A stretch of 64,000 bases of DNA, taken from positions 2,356,001 to 2,420,000 of the forward strand of contig NZ_CP102950.1 in the NCBI RefSeq assembly GCF_024741795.1, written 5' to 3'. Under the pieces are notes generated by a model. The model saw only the letters and a list, made by a program, of their open reading frames with translations, made no database searches and was not told the origin of the DNA. Shown here one piece after another: positions 24,943 through 33,255 of the stretch (positions within the stretch are counted from its first letter, which is position 1; each line of letters begins with the position of its first letter). The DNA comes from Arthrobacter sp. CJ23 (GTDB lineage Bacteria > Actinomycetota > Actinomycetes > Actinomycetales > Micrococcaceae). Made by a program: the position numbers and the translations under genes.

Positions 24943-27039
24943 TTAGCGGCTCTTGGAGCCCTTCAGGGCGAGCAGCGCCTTCTCCTCGGCCGGGGCGCTT
25001 CCGCTGGCGCGGAGGGCCTGGAAGTAGCTGCGCGCCTCGTCCTGGCGCGTGGCTTCCGCGCCGGAGGCGATTGCCGCTCGCAGGTGCTCGGGGCCGTAGC
25101 CGAAGGCGTCCACGAGGTCCAGCGCATGCGGCCGGATCTTGGTGAGCAGCCGGTTGACGTAGCTGCCCACGGTGCGGCCCCGCTGCATGGAGAGGCGCCC
25201 GTTCATAAGGTACCAGGACAGGTGCTGCTCGATCAGGGAGAGCCCGAAGAGGTCGCGCAGCCAGGTGAGGACCTGCTTGGTGCCGGGGTCGGTGACCTTG
25301 CCCAGGGCCTCGGTGAAGGCCTCCCATTGCAGGAGTTCGGCGTGGGCCTGGGCGGCGTCGATCAGGTCATCCTGGTGCTGGTTGAACAGTGCCGCGGCCT
25401 GGTGCTGCGGCAGCTTGTTTGCCCCCTTGAGCGCCGAGCCCACCTCGGCCACCATGGACTGCACCCGGTCGGTCAGGAGCGTGCGCTGCCCTTCCTCGTC
25501 GCGCAGCGCCAAGGCCGACTTCTGGACGGAACCGGTGTCGGCAACGAACTGGGCCACCTGCCGGAGCCCGGTGCGGTTCAGCGCGACGTCGGCCGCCTGC
25601 TCCACCACGTAGCGGGCCAGCACGCCGAAGTCCGCGTTGCGGAATTCCTTGGCGTAGTCGGCCAGCAGGCGCTTGGCCACGAGCTGGAGGAGGACGGTGT
25701 TGTCGCCTTCGAAGGTGGCGTAGACATCCAGGTCCGCGCGCAGGGAGGCGAAGCGGTTCTCGATCAGGAAACCAGCGCCGCCGCAGGCCTCACGGCATTC
25801 CTGCAGCGTATCGAGCGCGTGCCAGGTGCTCAGCGGCTTGAGGGCTGCGGCGAGTGTTTCCAGGTCCTGGCGGTCGGCGTCGGTGTCGTGGGCGCCGGAG
25901 AAGACGTCGTCGAATTTCTGCAGCAGCTGGTCATGGGCGAAACCGGCCGCATACGTGGTGGCCAGCCGGGTGAACAGGCGGCGCTGGTGCCGCTGGTAGT
26001 CCAGCAGGACTTCCTCGTCAGTGGGGGAGGAAGCGTTGAATTGGCGGCGCTCCGTGGCGTACTGGATGGCTGTCTTGAGTGCCAGCTTGCTGGCGGCGAC
26101 CGCGGCGCCGTCCAGCGAGACGCGTCCTTGGACCAGCGTGCCGAGCATCGTGAAGAAGCGGCGGCCCGGGCTTTCGATGCTGGACGAGTATGTGCCGTCG
26201 GGGGCGACGTTGCCGTAGCGGTTGAGCAGGTGCGTGCGCGGGATCCGGAGGCCGGTGAAGTGGAGCCGGCCGTTGTCGATCCCGTTCAGGCCGCCCTTGA
26301 TGCCGTCGTCCTCCCCGCCGATGCCCGGGAGGAAGGCTTTCGTGTCCGGGTCGCGGAGTTCAACGTAGAAGGCGTGCACGCCGTGGTTGACGTTCTTGGT
26401 GATCAGCTGGGCGAACACCACGGCGGCCAGGCCGTCCTTGGCGGCATTGCCGATGTAGTCCTTCCATGCCGCACGGAAGGGGGTGTCGATGACGAACTCC
26501 TGGCTGTCCTCGTCAAAGGTGGCGGTGGTCGCGATGCTTGCCACGTCCGAGCCATGGCCGGTCTCGGTCATGGCAAAGCAGCCGGGGATGGCCAGGCTCA
26601 TGATGCCCGGGAGCCACTTGTCGTGGTGCTCCTGGGTGCCCAGGTGCATGACGGCGGAGCCGAAGAGGCCCCACTGCACACCGGCTTTGATCTGCAGGGA
26701 GGGATCGGCGGTAACCAGTTCCGCGAAGCCGGCTACGTTGCCGCCGTGGTTATCGGAGCCGCCCAGCCGCGTGGGGAAAGCGCGGTGGACGGCGTTGTTG
26801 TCCACGAGGTACTTCAGCTGGCTGAACACGCGCTCGCGGTGCTCCGTGTGCGTGAGCCCTTCGATCTTGTGGACCTCCGGGCGGCCTGCGAGCTCCCTGG
26901 CCGCGCGGCGGATGTCCGCCCAGTCGCCCAGCAGGAGCTCGCCCAGGGCCGCGACGTCGACGGCGGGCAGGACGGTTTCGGGCTCTTCCGGAGAAGTTGC
27001 CGGGGCGCCGGCAGTGGTGCGGTCAGCTACTTCAGTCAT
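24943..27039 (-). CDS. Acyl-CoA dehydrogenase/oxidase family protein (ACOX-like)
   Basis: A 698-residue flavoprotein that introduces the alpha-beta double bond into acyl-CoA. The core shows CFAMTETGHGSDVASI, the TETGHGS flavin-binding segment of this superfamily, an RRQF segment, and a C-terminal acyl-CoA-oxidase-like helical region. It is longer than classic acyl-CoA dehydrogenases (about 380-400 aa), consistent with the ACOX or long FadE group. Start ATG 27039 follows AAGGA by 6 nt; an in-frame ATG at 27126 overlaps the tetR gene. Divergent from thiolase and hydratase genes, it probably supplies the first step of the same pathway. Whether it uses oxygen or an electron carrier cannot be told from sequence. 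Confidence 0.87.
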   Translation of the reverse strand: MTEVADRTTAGAPATSPEEPETVLPAVDVAALGELLLGDWADIRRAARELAGRPEVHKIEGLTHTEHRERVFSQLKYLVDNNAVHRAFPTRLGGSDNHGGNVAGFAELVTADPSLQIKAGVQWGLFGSAVMHLGTQEHHDKWLPGIMSLAIPGCFAMTETGHGSDVASIATTATFDEDSQEFVIDTPFRAAWKDYIGNAAKDGLAAVVFAQLITKNVNHGVHAFYVELRDPDTKAFLPGIGGEDDGIKGGLNGIDNGRLHFTGLRIPRTHLLNRYGNVAPDGTYSSSIESPGRRFFTMLGTLVQGRVSLDGAAVAASKLALKTAIQYATERRQFNASSPTDEEVLLDYQRHQRRLFTRLATTYAAGFAHDQLLQKFDDVFSGAHDTDADRQDLETLAAALKPLSTWHALDTLQECREACGGAGFLIENRFASLRADLDVYATFEGDNTVLLQLVAKRLLADYAKEFRNADFGVLARYVVEQAADVALNRTGLRQVAQFVADTGSVQKSALALRDEEGQRTLLTDRVQSMVAEVGSALKGANKLPQHQAAALFNQHQDDLIDAAQAHAELLQWEAFTEALGKVTDPGTKQVLTWLRDLFGLSLIEQHLSWYLMNGRLSMQRGRTVGSYVNRLLTKIRPHALDLVDAFGYGPEHLRAAIASGAEATRQDEARSYFQALRASGSAPAEEKALLALKGSKSR

Positions 27040-27074
27040 GGTGATTCCTTCTTTGGTTCCGGACAACTGATGGG

Positions 27075-27788
27075 TCATTGCTGGTTCTGGGTGTTGGTCT
27101 TGAGTTCGGGTGCGATTCCCACGCACAGCCAGTCGGTGATGCGGGCGGCCATGGCGGCCTGATCCGGCTTTTCAGGTGAGGCGGGGGAGCCGAACCACAT
27201 TTCACCGGCGTTGCGCACCAGGCCGATGGCCGCCGTCGGCCAGTAGTCGATCAGTGGTTCCTTCCCGGCACCGATGTACTCGCGCATGGGCCGCGCGATC
27301 ATCGCCGTGATCTGTTCGAAGAAGTTGCCGAGCGCGCCTGAGGCAGCTATCGCATCCTGTGCCGACGCCTCCCCGGGGGTCAGGCGCGTCACGAACGCAT
27401 AGACGCTGGGGCTGGATTCGGCCATCTGCAGGTAGGCCGACACCATGGCGAACAGTCCCTCGCGCGGGGATTCGGCGGACTGGGCCGCCTCACGCATGCG
27501 CCGCTGCATCTGCCCCAGGACCACTTCGCCCATGGCCTGCTGAAGCCCGGCCTTGTCTCCGAAATAGCGGTAATACACGGACTTCGAGGTGCCGGCGGCG
27601 GTGGCAATGTCCTCCATGGAGGCATCGCTGCCCAGCGCGTGGACGGCCTTGCGGGCGGCCTTGATGAGTTCCCGGCGGCGCTCCTCGCGGTGGTTCTGCC
27701 AGCGCGAAGCGCGGCCGTCGACGGCCGGGGCGCCGGCGTCGATGATGGCGCCGGCGGGAGCTGAATTTTCCGGGTGGGACACGTTCAC
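27075..27788 (-). CDS. TetR family transcriptional regulator
   Basis: A 237-residue repressor-type protein. Residues 28-85 are a TetR helix-turn-helix domain (the recognition part is MEDIATAAGTSKSVYYRYF), followed by a helical ligand domain. It starts with GTG directly at the edge of a perfect palindrome and ends 35 bp before the acyl-CoA oxidase-like gene, so the two are co-transcribed. TACGCT lies 7 nt before the GTG, suggesting a leaderless message. It probably represses itself and the divergent thiolase operon, with an acyl-CoA as inducer (inference). Confidence 0.9.
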   Translation of the reverse strand: MNVSHPENSAPAGAIIDAGAPAVDGRASRWQNHREERRRELIKAARKAVHALGSDASMEDIATAAGTSKSVYYRYFGDKAGLQQAMGEVVLGQMQRRMREAAQSAESPREGLFAMVSAYLQMAESSPSVYAFVTRLTPGEASAQDAIAASGALGNFFEQITAMIARPMREYIGAGKEPLIDYWPTAAIGLVRNAGEMWFGSPASPEKPDQAAMAARITDWLCVGIAPELKTNTQNQQ

Positions 27789-27819
27789 GATACCCAGCGT
27801 ATCAGGTACGCTGGGTATC
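27789..27819. promoter_or_regulatory. TetR operator overlapping two divergent -10 elements
   Basis: A perfect 13-bp inverted repeat: gatacccagcgta at 27789-27801 and tacgctgggtatc at 27807-27819, with spacer tcagg. Each arm contains TACGCT on one strand. On the minus strand it is 7 nt before the tetR GTG. On the plus strand it is at 27807-27812, followed by a short leader with AAAGGAG before the thiolase ATG. Binding here would block both promoters. Confidence 0.85.
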
Positions 27820-27848
27820 AGTAACCGTTGTGATCAAAGGAGACAGCC

Positions 27849-29201
27849 ATGGCTGCAGCAGAAGAGGCCGCATTCCGGGCCCAGGAAACCCCCAGCGCAG
27901 CTCCCCGCCTGCGCAAGGCCGTGGTGGTGGGCGGCAACCGCATCCCGTTCGCCCGCACCAGCGGCGCCTACACCAAGTCCTCCAACCAGGACATGCTGAC
28001 CGCAGCACTTGACGGGCTGATTGCCCGCTTCGGGCTCCAGGAAGAGCGCATCGGCGAGGTCGCCGCAGGCGCCGTGCTGAAGCACTCCCGCGACTTCAAC
28101 CTCACCCGTGAAGCCGTGCTCGGCTCCGCACTCTCGGCCGAGACCCCCGCCTACGACCTCCAGCAGGCCTGTGCCACGGGCCTGGAAACCGTCCTGGGGC
28201 TGGCCAACAAGATCAAGCTGGGCCAGATCGACTCGGCGATCGCCGGCGGCGTCGACTCGGCATCGGACGCCCCCATCGCCGTCAGTGAGGGCCTCCGGGA
28301 AATCCTGCTGGACCTCAACCGCGCCAAGTCCACCACCCAGAAGCTGCGCACGCTGGCCCGGATCCGTCCGAAGGACCTTGCCCCGGACGCCCCCAACACC
28401 GGGGAGCCCCGCACCGGCCTGTCCATGGGGGAACACCAGGCACTCACCACGGCCCAGTGGAAGATCAGCCGTGAAGCCCAGGACGAACTCGCCTACAACA
28501 GCCACCACAACCTGGCGGCCGCCTATGAGGGCGGTTTCTTCGACGATCTCATCACGCCCTACCGGGGCCTGAGCCGCGATTCGAACCTCCGTGCCGATAC
28601 CACCCTGGAGAAGCTCGCCAGCCTTAAGCCTGTCTTCGGCAGGAACCTCGGCTCCGAAGCAACCATGACCGCCGGAAACTCCACGCCGCTCACCGACGGT
28701 GCCTCCACGGTCCTTCTGGCCAGTGAAGAGTGGGCGGATGCCCGCGGCCTGCCGAAGTTGGCCACCGTGCTGGACGGCGAGGCGGCCGCCGTCGATTTCG
28801 TCCACGGAAAGGACGGCCTGCTCATGGCCCCGGTCTTTGCCGTGCCCCGCCTCCTGGCCCGCAACGGGCTGGGCTTCGAGGACATCGACTTCTTCGAAAT
28901 CCACGAGGCCTTCGCCGGCACCGTGCTCAGCACCCTCGCCGCCTGGGAAGACGAGGATTTCGGCCGGGCCCGGCTCGGCCTGGACGGCGCCCTTGGCAAG
29001 ATCGACCGCGCCAAACTCAACGTCAACGGCTCCTCGCTGGCCGCGGGACACCCGTTCGCTGCCACCGGTGGCCGGATCGTTGCCTCGCTCGCCAAGATGC
29101 TGCACGACAAGGGGCAGGTGGACGGCCGTCCGGCACGCGGCCTCATCTCCATTTGCGCCGCCGGCGGACAGGGCGTCGTCGCCATCCTGGAAGCCCACTA
29201 G
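27849..29201 (+). CDS. Acetyl-CoA C-acyltransferase (thiolase, FadA-type)
   Basis: A 450-residue thiolase that splits 3-ketoacyl-CoA with CoA. The nucleophile Cys is in YDLQQACATGLE, the second active-site region is FFEIHEAFAGT, and the C-terminal catalytic Cys is in ISICAAGGQG. The NVNGSSLAAGHPFAATGGR segment is typical. It starts 30 nt after the operator with AAAGGAGACAGCC before the ATG. The next genes encode the reductase and hydratase of the same cycle, recalling the fadA2-fabG4-htdX order of Mycobacterium. Confidence 0.93.
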   Translation: MAAAEEAAFRAQETPSAAPRLRKAVVVGGNRIPFARTSGAYTKSSNQDMLTAALDGLIARFGLQEERIGEVAAGAVLKHSRDFNLTREAVLGSALSAETPAYDLQQACATGLETVLGLANKIKLGQIDSAIAGGVDSASDAPIAVSEGLREILLDLNRAKSTTQKLRTLARIRPKDLAPDAPNTGEPRTGLSMGEHQALTTAQWKISREAQDELAYNSHHNLAAAYEGGFFDDLITPYRGLSRDSNLRADTTLEKLASLKPVFGRNLGSEATMTAGNSTPLTDGASTVLLASEEWADARGLPKLATVLDGEAAAVDFVHGKDGLLMAPVFAVPRLLARNGLGFEDIDFFEIHEAFAGTVLSTLAAWEDEDFGRARLGLDGALGKIDRAKLNVNGSSLAAGHPFAATGGRIVASLAKMLHDKGQVDGRPARGLISICAAGGQGVVAILEAH

Positions 29202-29209
29202 GAGGAACC

Positions 29210-30550
29210 GTGACGGACAAATACACGCAATTCGTCAGCCGGGGTTTCGGCAAGGACCTCGCCAGGAAACTTGGCCTGCCCCAGCCCGTGGTGCTTCGCC
29301 GGCACAATCCGGGCGATCCGCTGCTCACCGGCCCTGTCCTGGTACAGGGCGAGGGCATCGGCGCGGACGGGCTGGCCACCGAACTTCTGGCCTGGGGCCT
29401 CGACGTCCGCCGCAACGCCCTTCCCAAGGAAAAACTGGGCGCCATCGTCCTGGTGCTCGACGCCGTCGAGCATCCTGATGACCTCGGCAAGCCCGTGCTG
29501 ACCGTGGGGGCGTCCCTGCGCGATCTGGCCCCGAACGCCCGCCTGGTCACCGTCTCCCGCGCAGCATCCTCGGCCGCGACGCCGGCGGTGGCGGCGGCCC
29601 GCCAGGGAGTCGATGGCCTCCTGCGCTCCGTTGCCAAGGAACTGCGGGCAGGCGCCACGGCCAACGGCATCATCCTTGCCGACGGCGTCGAGTCCACCAG
29701 CCCCTCGGCGCTTGGTGCTCTGCGATTCTTCCTCTCCGGACGCTCGGCCTTCGTGGACGGCCAGTTCCTGACCGTCACCTCCGCCGCGGGCGCATTGCCC
29801 GACGACGCCGGGAAGCCGCTTGCGGGCAAGGTCGCCGTCGTCACGGGCGCGGCCCGCGGGATCGGTGCGGCGATTGCCCGGACCCTGTACCGCGATGGTG
29901 CCAAGCTCGTGGTGGTGGACATCCCCGCCGCCGGTGACCATCTGGCGGAAGTCGCGAACGAAGTCCACGGCTCGGCGCTGCAGCTGGACATCAGCCGTAC
30001 CGACGCCGGGCAACGGATCATCGGGCACGCCATGGAACGGCACGGCCGCCTGGACATCGTCATCCACAACGCCGGCATCACGCGGGACCGTCTGCTGGCC
30101 AACATGGATGAAGGCCGCTGGAACTCGGTGATGGCCGTGAACATCGCTTCGCAGCTGCGGATCAACGAGGCCTTGATGGCATCCGGCCACTTCACGGATC
30201 ACCCCCGGATAGTTTCCGTCGCCTCCACCAGCGGCATCGCGGGCAACCGCGGGCAGAGCAACTACGCTGCTTCCAAGGGAGGTGTGATCGGAATGGTCCG
30301 TGCCACGGCACCGCTGCTTGCCGACGGCGGTGGTTCGATCAACGCCGTCGCGCCCGGTTTCATCGAAACCGAAATGACCGCACGGATCCCCTTCGCCACG
30401 CGCGAGATCGCCCGCCGGCTCAACTCCCTCCAGCAGGGCGGCCAGCCCGGCGACGTTGCAGAAGCCATCGCCTTCCTGGCCAGCGACGCTGCCGGGGGCA
30501 TCTCCGGCGAGGTGCTGAGGGTGTGCGGGCAGAATCTGGTGGGGGCATGA
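29210..30550 (+). CDS. High-molecular-weight 3-oxoacyl reductase (FabG4-like)
   Basis: A 446-residue protein. The N-terminal half (about 1-200) is a degenerate flavodoxin-like domain, and the C-terminal half is a complete SDR with VVTGAARGIG, IHNAGI and the catalytic SNYAASKGG. This two-domain form is FabG4 (Rv0242c type), which reduces 3-ketoacyl-CoA using NADH. The start is a GTG at 29210, 8 nt after the thiolase stop, with AGGAGG in between. An earlier in-frame ATG is antisense-type filler and is rejected. Confidence 0.9.
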   Translation: MTDKYTQFVSRGFGKDLARKLGLPQPVVLRRHNPGDPLLTGPVLVQGEGIGADGLATELLAWGLDVRRNALPKEKLGAIVLVLDAVEHPDDLGKPVLTVGASLRDLAPNARLVTVSRAASSAATPAVAAARQGVDGLLRSVAKELRAGATANGIILADGVESTSPSALGALRFFLSGRSAFVDGQFLTVTSAAGALPDDAGKPLAGKVAVVTGAARGIGAAIARTLYRDGAKLVVVDIPAAGDHLAEVANEVHGSALQLDISRTDAGQRIIGHAMERHGRLDIVIHNAGITRDRLLANMDEGRWNSVMAVNIASQLRINEALMASGHFTDHPRIVSVASTSGIAGNRGQSNYAASKGGVIGMVRATAPLLADGGGSINAVAPGFIETEMTARIPFATREIARRLNSLQQGGQPGDVAEAIAFLASDAAGGISGEVLRVCGQNLVGA

Positions 30551-31458
30551 GCGCGGCGCAGACCATCATCCTCGGCGAACTGCCGTCGCTGTCCAAGCTG
30601 TACGTCAACGCGGCAGCCATGGCCGCCCGCCGCCGCGTGCTGGGGTCCGCTGCCGGAACCGCGCTCCCGGCAGAGAGCCACGAGGTCCGGGGCGTGCTGG
30701 CCGACGTCGGGAACCTGACCAGCTACCAGCACCTCGTGGGGGAGACGGCCAGTGACCTGCTGCCGGCCGGCTTCATCCACGCCTTGGCGTTCCCCGTGGC
30801 CATGAGCGTCATGAACCGGGACAACTTTCCTCTGCCCCTCCTGGGCATGATCCACCTCCGCAACCACGTGGTGCAGCACGCGCCGGTGCCCTTCACCGAA
30901 TCCCTGGACATCCGTGCCTGGGCGGAAGATCTGCGCGGACACCGAGCCGGAACCCAGCTGGACGTCGTCGCCGAGGTGCGCAGCCACGGGAGCGGCGCAC
31001 TGCTGTGGCGGGGCGTTTCCACGTACCTGTCCAAGGGAGTGTTCCTGCCCGGCATCGACAAGCCGACGGCGCCGTCCGTGCCGTCGGACTTCAAGGCACC
31101 GGACCCCACTGCTGTGTGGCAGCTGGGGCTGGACGCCGGACGCAGCTATGCCGCCGTGTCGGGCGACTTCAACCCCATCCACCTGAGCGTGCTGTCCGCC
31201 AAGGCGTTGGGCCTGCGGCGTTCCATCGCGCACGGCATGTACCTGGCCTCGCGGGCGCTCGCCGACGTCGGGGCCGTGAAGAGTGAATCCTTTGTCTGGG
31301 AGGTCGCCTTCGAGGCGCCCGTGTTCCTTCCCGCACGGGTGGCTCTGGGCATCGGCACCACGCAGTCCAGCGCAGGGGCCTGGGAGCGCTCCGACTACGT
31401 CGCCTGGAATCCCCGCAGCGGCCGCCGGCATTTCAGCGGGAGCGTGGCCGCCCTGTAG
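30547..31458 (+). CDS. MaoC-type (R)-hydratase (HtdX-like)
   Basis: A 303-residue double hot-dog protein. The C-terminal hot-dog carries the hydratase signature YAAVSGDFNPIHLS with the catalytic Asp and His, followed by IAHGMYL. The N-terminal half is a second, degenerate hot-dog. It hydrates trans-2-enoyl-CoA or -ACP. Its ATG overlaps the reductase stop (ATGA). With the upstream thiolase and FabG4-like genes it forms the HtdX-FabG4-FadA module also seen in mycobacteria. Confidence 0.88.
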   Translation: MSAAQTIILGELPSLSKLYVNAAAMAARRRVLGSAAGTALPAESHEVRGVLADVGNLTSYQHLVGETASDLLPAGFIHALAFPVAMSVMNRDNFPLPLLGMIHLRNHVVQHAPVPFTESLDIRAWAEDLRGHRAGTQLDVVAEVRSHGSGALLWRGVSTYLSKGVFLPGIDKPTAPSVPSDFKAPDPTAVWQLGLDAGRSYAAVSGDFNPIHLSVLSAKALGLRRSIAHGMYLASRALADVGAVKSESFVWEVAFEAPVFLPARVALGIGTTQSSAGAWERSDYVAWNPRSGRRHFSGSVAAL

Positions 31459-31474
31459 GGCCATCATCCGGACG

Positions 31475-31520
31475 TGGGATCCCGGCTCTTTCGCACGCGC
31501 AAAGAGCCGGGATCCCATTT
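31475..31520 (+). terminator. Intrinsic terminator after the MaoC gene
   Basis: A perfect 17-bp stem, tgggatcccggctcttt at 31475-31491 with its complement at 31501-31517, has a 9-nt loop and a short TTT tail. It also lies downstream of the leftward tRNA gene and could stop both. Confidence 0.88.
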
Positions 31521-31591
31521 CTCGATTCCTGCCCAAGCAAACGCCAAAACAAACAAGGCCCGGAATCCGTGGATTCCAGGCCTTGTACTTG

Positions 31592-31674
31592 TGCGCGGAG
31601 GGGGACTTGAACCCCCACCCCCTTTCGAGGACTAGCACCTCAAGCTAGCGCGTCTGCCATTCCGCCACCCGCGC
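31592..31674 (-). tRNA. tRNA-Leu(GAG)
   Basis: 83-nt type II tRNA. The acceptor stem GCGCGGG pairs with TCCGCGC (one G-T pair), and A is the discriminator. The anticodon stem CTAGC/GCTAG holds the loop TTGAGGT, with anticodon GAG reading CUC/CUU leucine codons. A long variable arm (TCCTCGAAAGGGGG region) and a T-arm GGGGGTTCAAGTCCCCC follow. The 3' CCA is not encoded. Confidence 0.97.
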
Positions 31675-31938
31675 AGGTGGTATTCAAAGTCCGGTTCTGC
31701 GCCTTCCGGCGCTTCTCTTTCCTTCGAAGCAGCGAGAAAAACTCTAACACGGATTCCGGCCATGAAAAAATCGGTGCTGGTCAGGGCCCGGTTGCCCATA
31801 TTTCCGCGTCGTGAATCGCCGGAATCCACCACCTTGACCCGGCCGCCGGTGGGTAGGCTGAAGGGACGTGGGGCAGCCTGCGGGCGGGGAACCGTCCGGT
31901 GTCCCCGGACCAACAGCCCGCCAAGCAAGGAGAGTTCC

Positions 31939-33243
31939 ATGTCTGCCATCCGCCCCGAGGACGAAGTAGTCCGGATCTGCCAGGAACTCATCCGGATCGA
32001 TACCTCGAACTTCGGCGATGATTCGGGACCGGGTGAGCGTGCCGCCGCCGAATACACGGCCGCGCTGATCAGCGAGGTCGGTCTGGACGTCGAAATCTTC
32101 GAATCCGCCCCCGGCCGCGCCAACGTGGTGAGCCGGTTGGCCGGCGAGGATCCCTCCGCGGAGGCCTTGGTGGTACATGGCCACCTGGACGTCGTGCCGG
32201 CGCTGAAGGACCAGTGGAGCGTCGATCCCTTTTCCGGCGAGTTGAAGGACGGCCTTATCTGGGGCCGCGGTGCCGTGGACATGAAGGACATGGATGCCAT
32301 GATCCTTTCCGTCATGCGCGATTTCGCCCGGACAGGCCGCAAGCCCAAACGCGACATCGTCTTTGCCTTCTTCGCCGATGAGGAAGCCGGCGGTACGTAC
32401 GGCGCCCGCTACGCCATCGAACACCGCCGTGAGCTGTTCGATGGCGCCACCGAGGCCATCTCCGAGGTGGGCGGCTTCTCGGCAACCATCGGCGGCCAGC
32501 GCACCTACCTGCTCCAGACGGCAGAGAAGGGCATCTCCTGGCTGAGGCTGATGGCCCACGGCCGCGCAGGCCACGGTTCGCAGATCAATACGGACAACGC
32601 CATCACCCGCCTGGCCGGAGCTGTGACCCGGATCGGCGAATACCACTGGCCCATCGAACTGACGCCCACCACCCGCCAGTTCCTGGACGGCGTGACGGAA
32701 CTGACCGGCGTCGAGTTCGACGCCAGCAACCCTGACATCCTGCTCAAGGAACTCGGCACCGTGGCCCGCTTTGTCGGTGCCACCCTGCAGAACACTTCCA
32801 ACCCCACGCTGCTGCGCTCGGGCTACAAACACAACGTCATTCCGGAATCGGCCGAGGCCCTGGTGGACTGCCGCACCCTGCCGGGCCAGCAGGAACTCGT
32901 GTTCGAGACCATCAAGCAACTGGCCGGGGAGGGCGTGGATGTCAGCTACGTCAACAAGGACGTGTCCCTGGAGGTTCCCTTCGCAGGCAACCTGGTGGAC
33001 GCCATGATCGACGCACTCCACTCTGAGGATCCCGGCGCCAAGGTGCTGCCGTACACCTTGTCCGGCGGCACCGACAATAAATCGCTCAGCAAGATCGGCA
33101 TCACCGGCTACGGCTTCGCGCCCCTCATGCTCCCCGACGATCTCGACTTCACGGGCATGTTCCACGGCGTGGATGAACGGGTCCCGGCGGACTCCCTGAA
33201 GTTCGGCAGCCGCGTGCTGAACACGCTGCTCAGCAACTACTAG
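31939..33243 (+). CDS. M20 family metallopeptidase
   Basis: A 434-residue zinc peptidase or amidohydrolase of the M20/ArgE/DapE group. The zinc-ligand motifs are HGHLDVVP, RGAVDMKD and the catalytic glutamate in FADEEAGG, followed by a dimerisation domain (about 190-305) with HGRAGHGSQ. The substrate is unknown; dipeptidase and acyl-amino-acid hydrolase are both possible. The ATG at 31939 follows AAGGAGAG; the frame is open from 31762, but the earlier part is not conserved. The next gene begins 12 nt after its stop. Confidence 0.9.
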   Translation: MSAIRPEDEVVRICQELIRIDTSNFGDDSGPGERAAAEYTAALISEVGLDVEIFESAPGRANVVSRLAGEDPSAEALVVHGHLDVVPALKDQWSVDPFSGELKDGLIWGRGAVDMKDMDAMILSVMRDFARTGRKPKRDIVFAFFADEEAGGTYGARYAIEHRRELFDGATEAISEVGGFSATIGGQRTYLLQTAEKGISWLRLMAHGRAGHGSQINTDNAITRLAGAVTRIGEYHWPIELTPTTRQFLDGVTELTGVEFDASNPDILLKELGTVARFVGATLQNTSNPTLLRSGYKHNVIPESAEALVDCRTLPGQQELVFETIKQLAGEGVDVSYVNKDVSLEVPFAGNLVDAMIDALHSEDPGAKVLPYTLSGGTDNKSLSKIGITGYGFAPLMLPDDLDFTGMFHGVDERVPADSLKFGSRVLNTLLSNY

Positions 33244-33255
33244 GGGAGCGGTGCG

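Noticed and set aside
24940..27162. Open frame of 740 codons on the plus strand opposite the acyl-CoA oxidase-like gene
   Set aside because: Antisense shadow; the minus-strand protein has clear flavin-binding motifs and a good ribosome binding site.
31854..31859. TAGGCT with an upstream TTGACC (31834-31839) before the M20 peptidase gene
   Set aside because: The spacing is only 14 nt, too short for a standard promoter; not listed as a feature.
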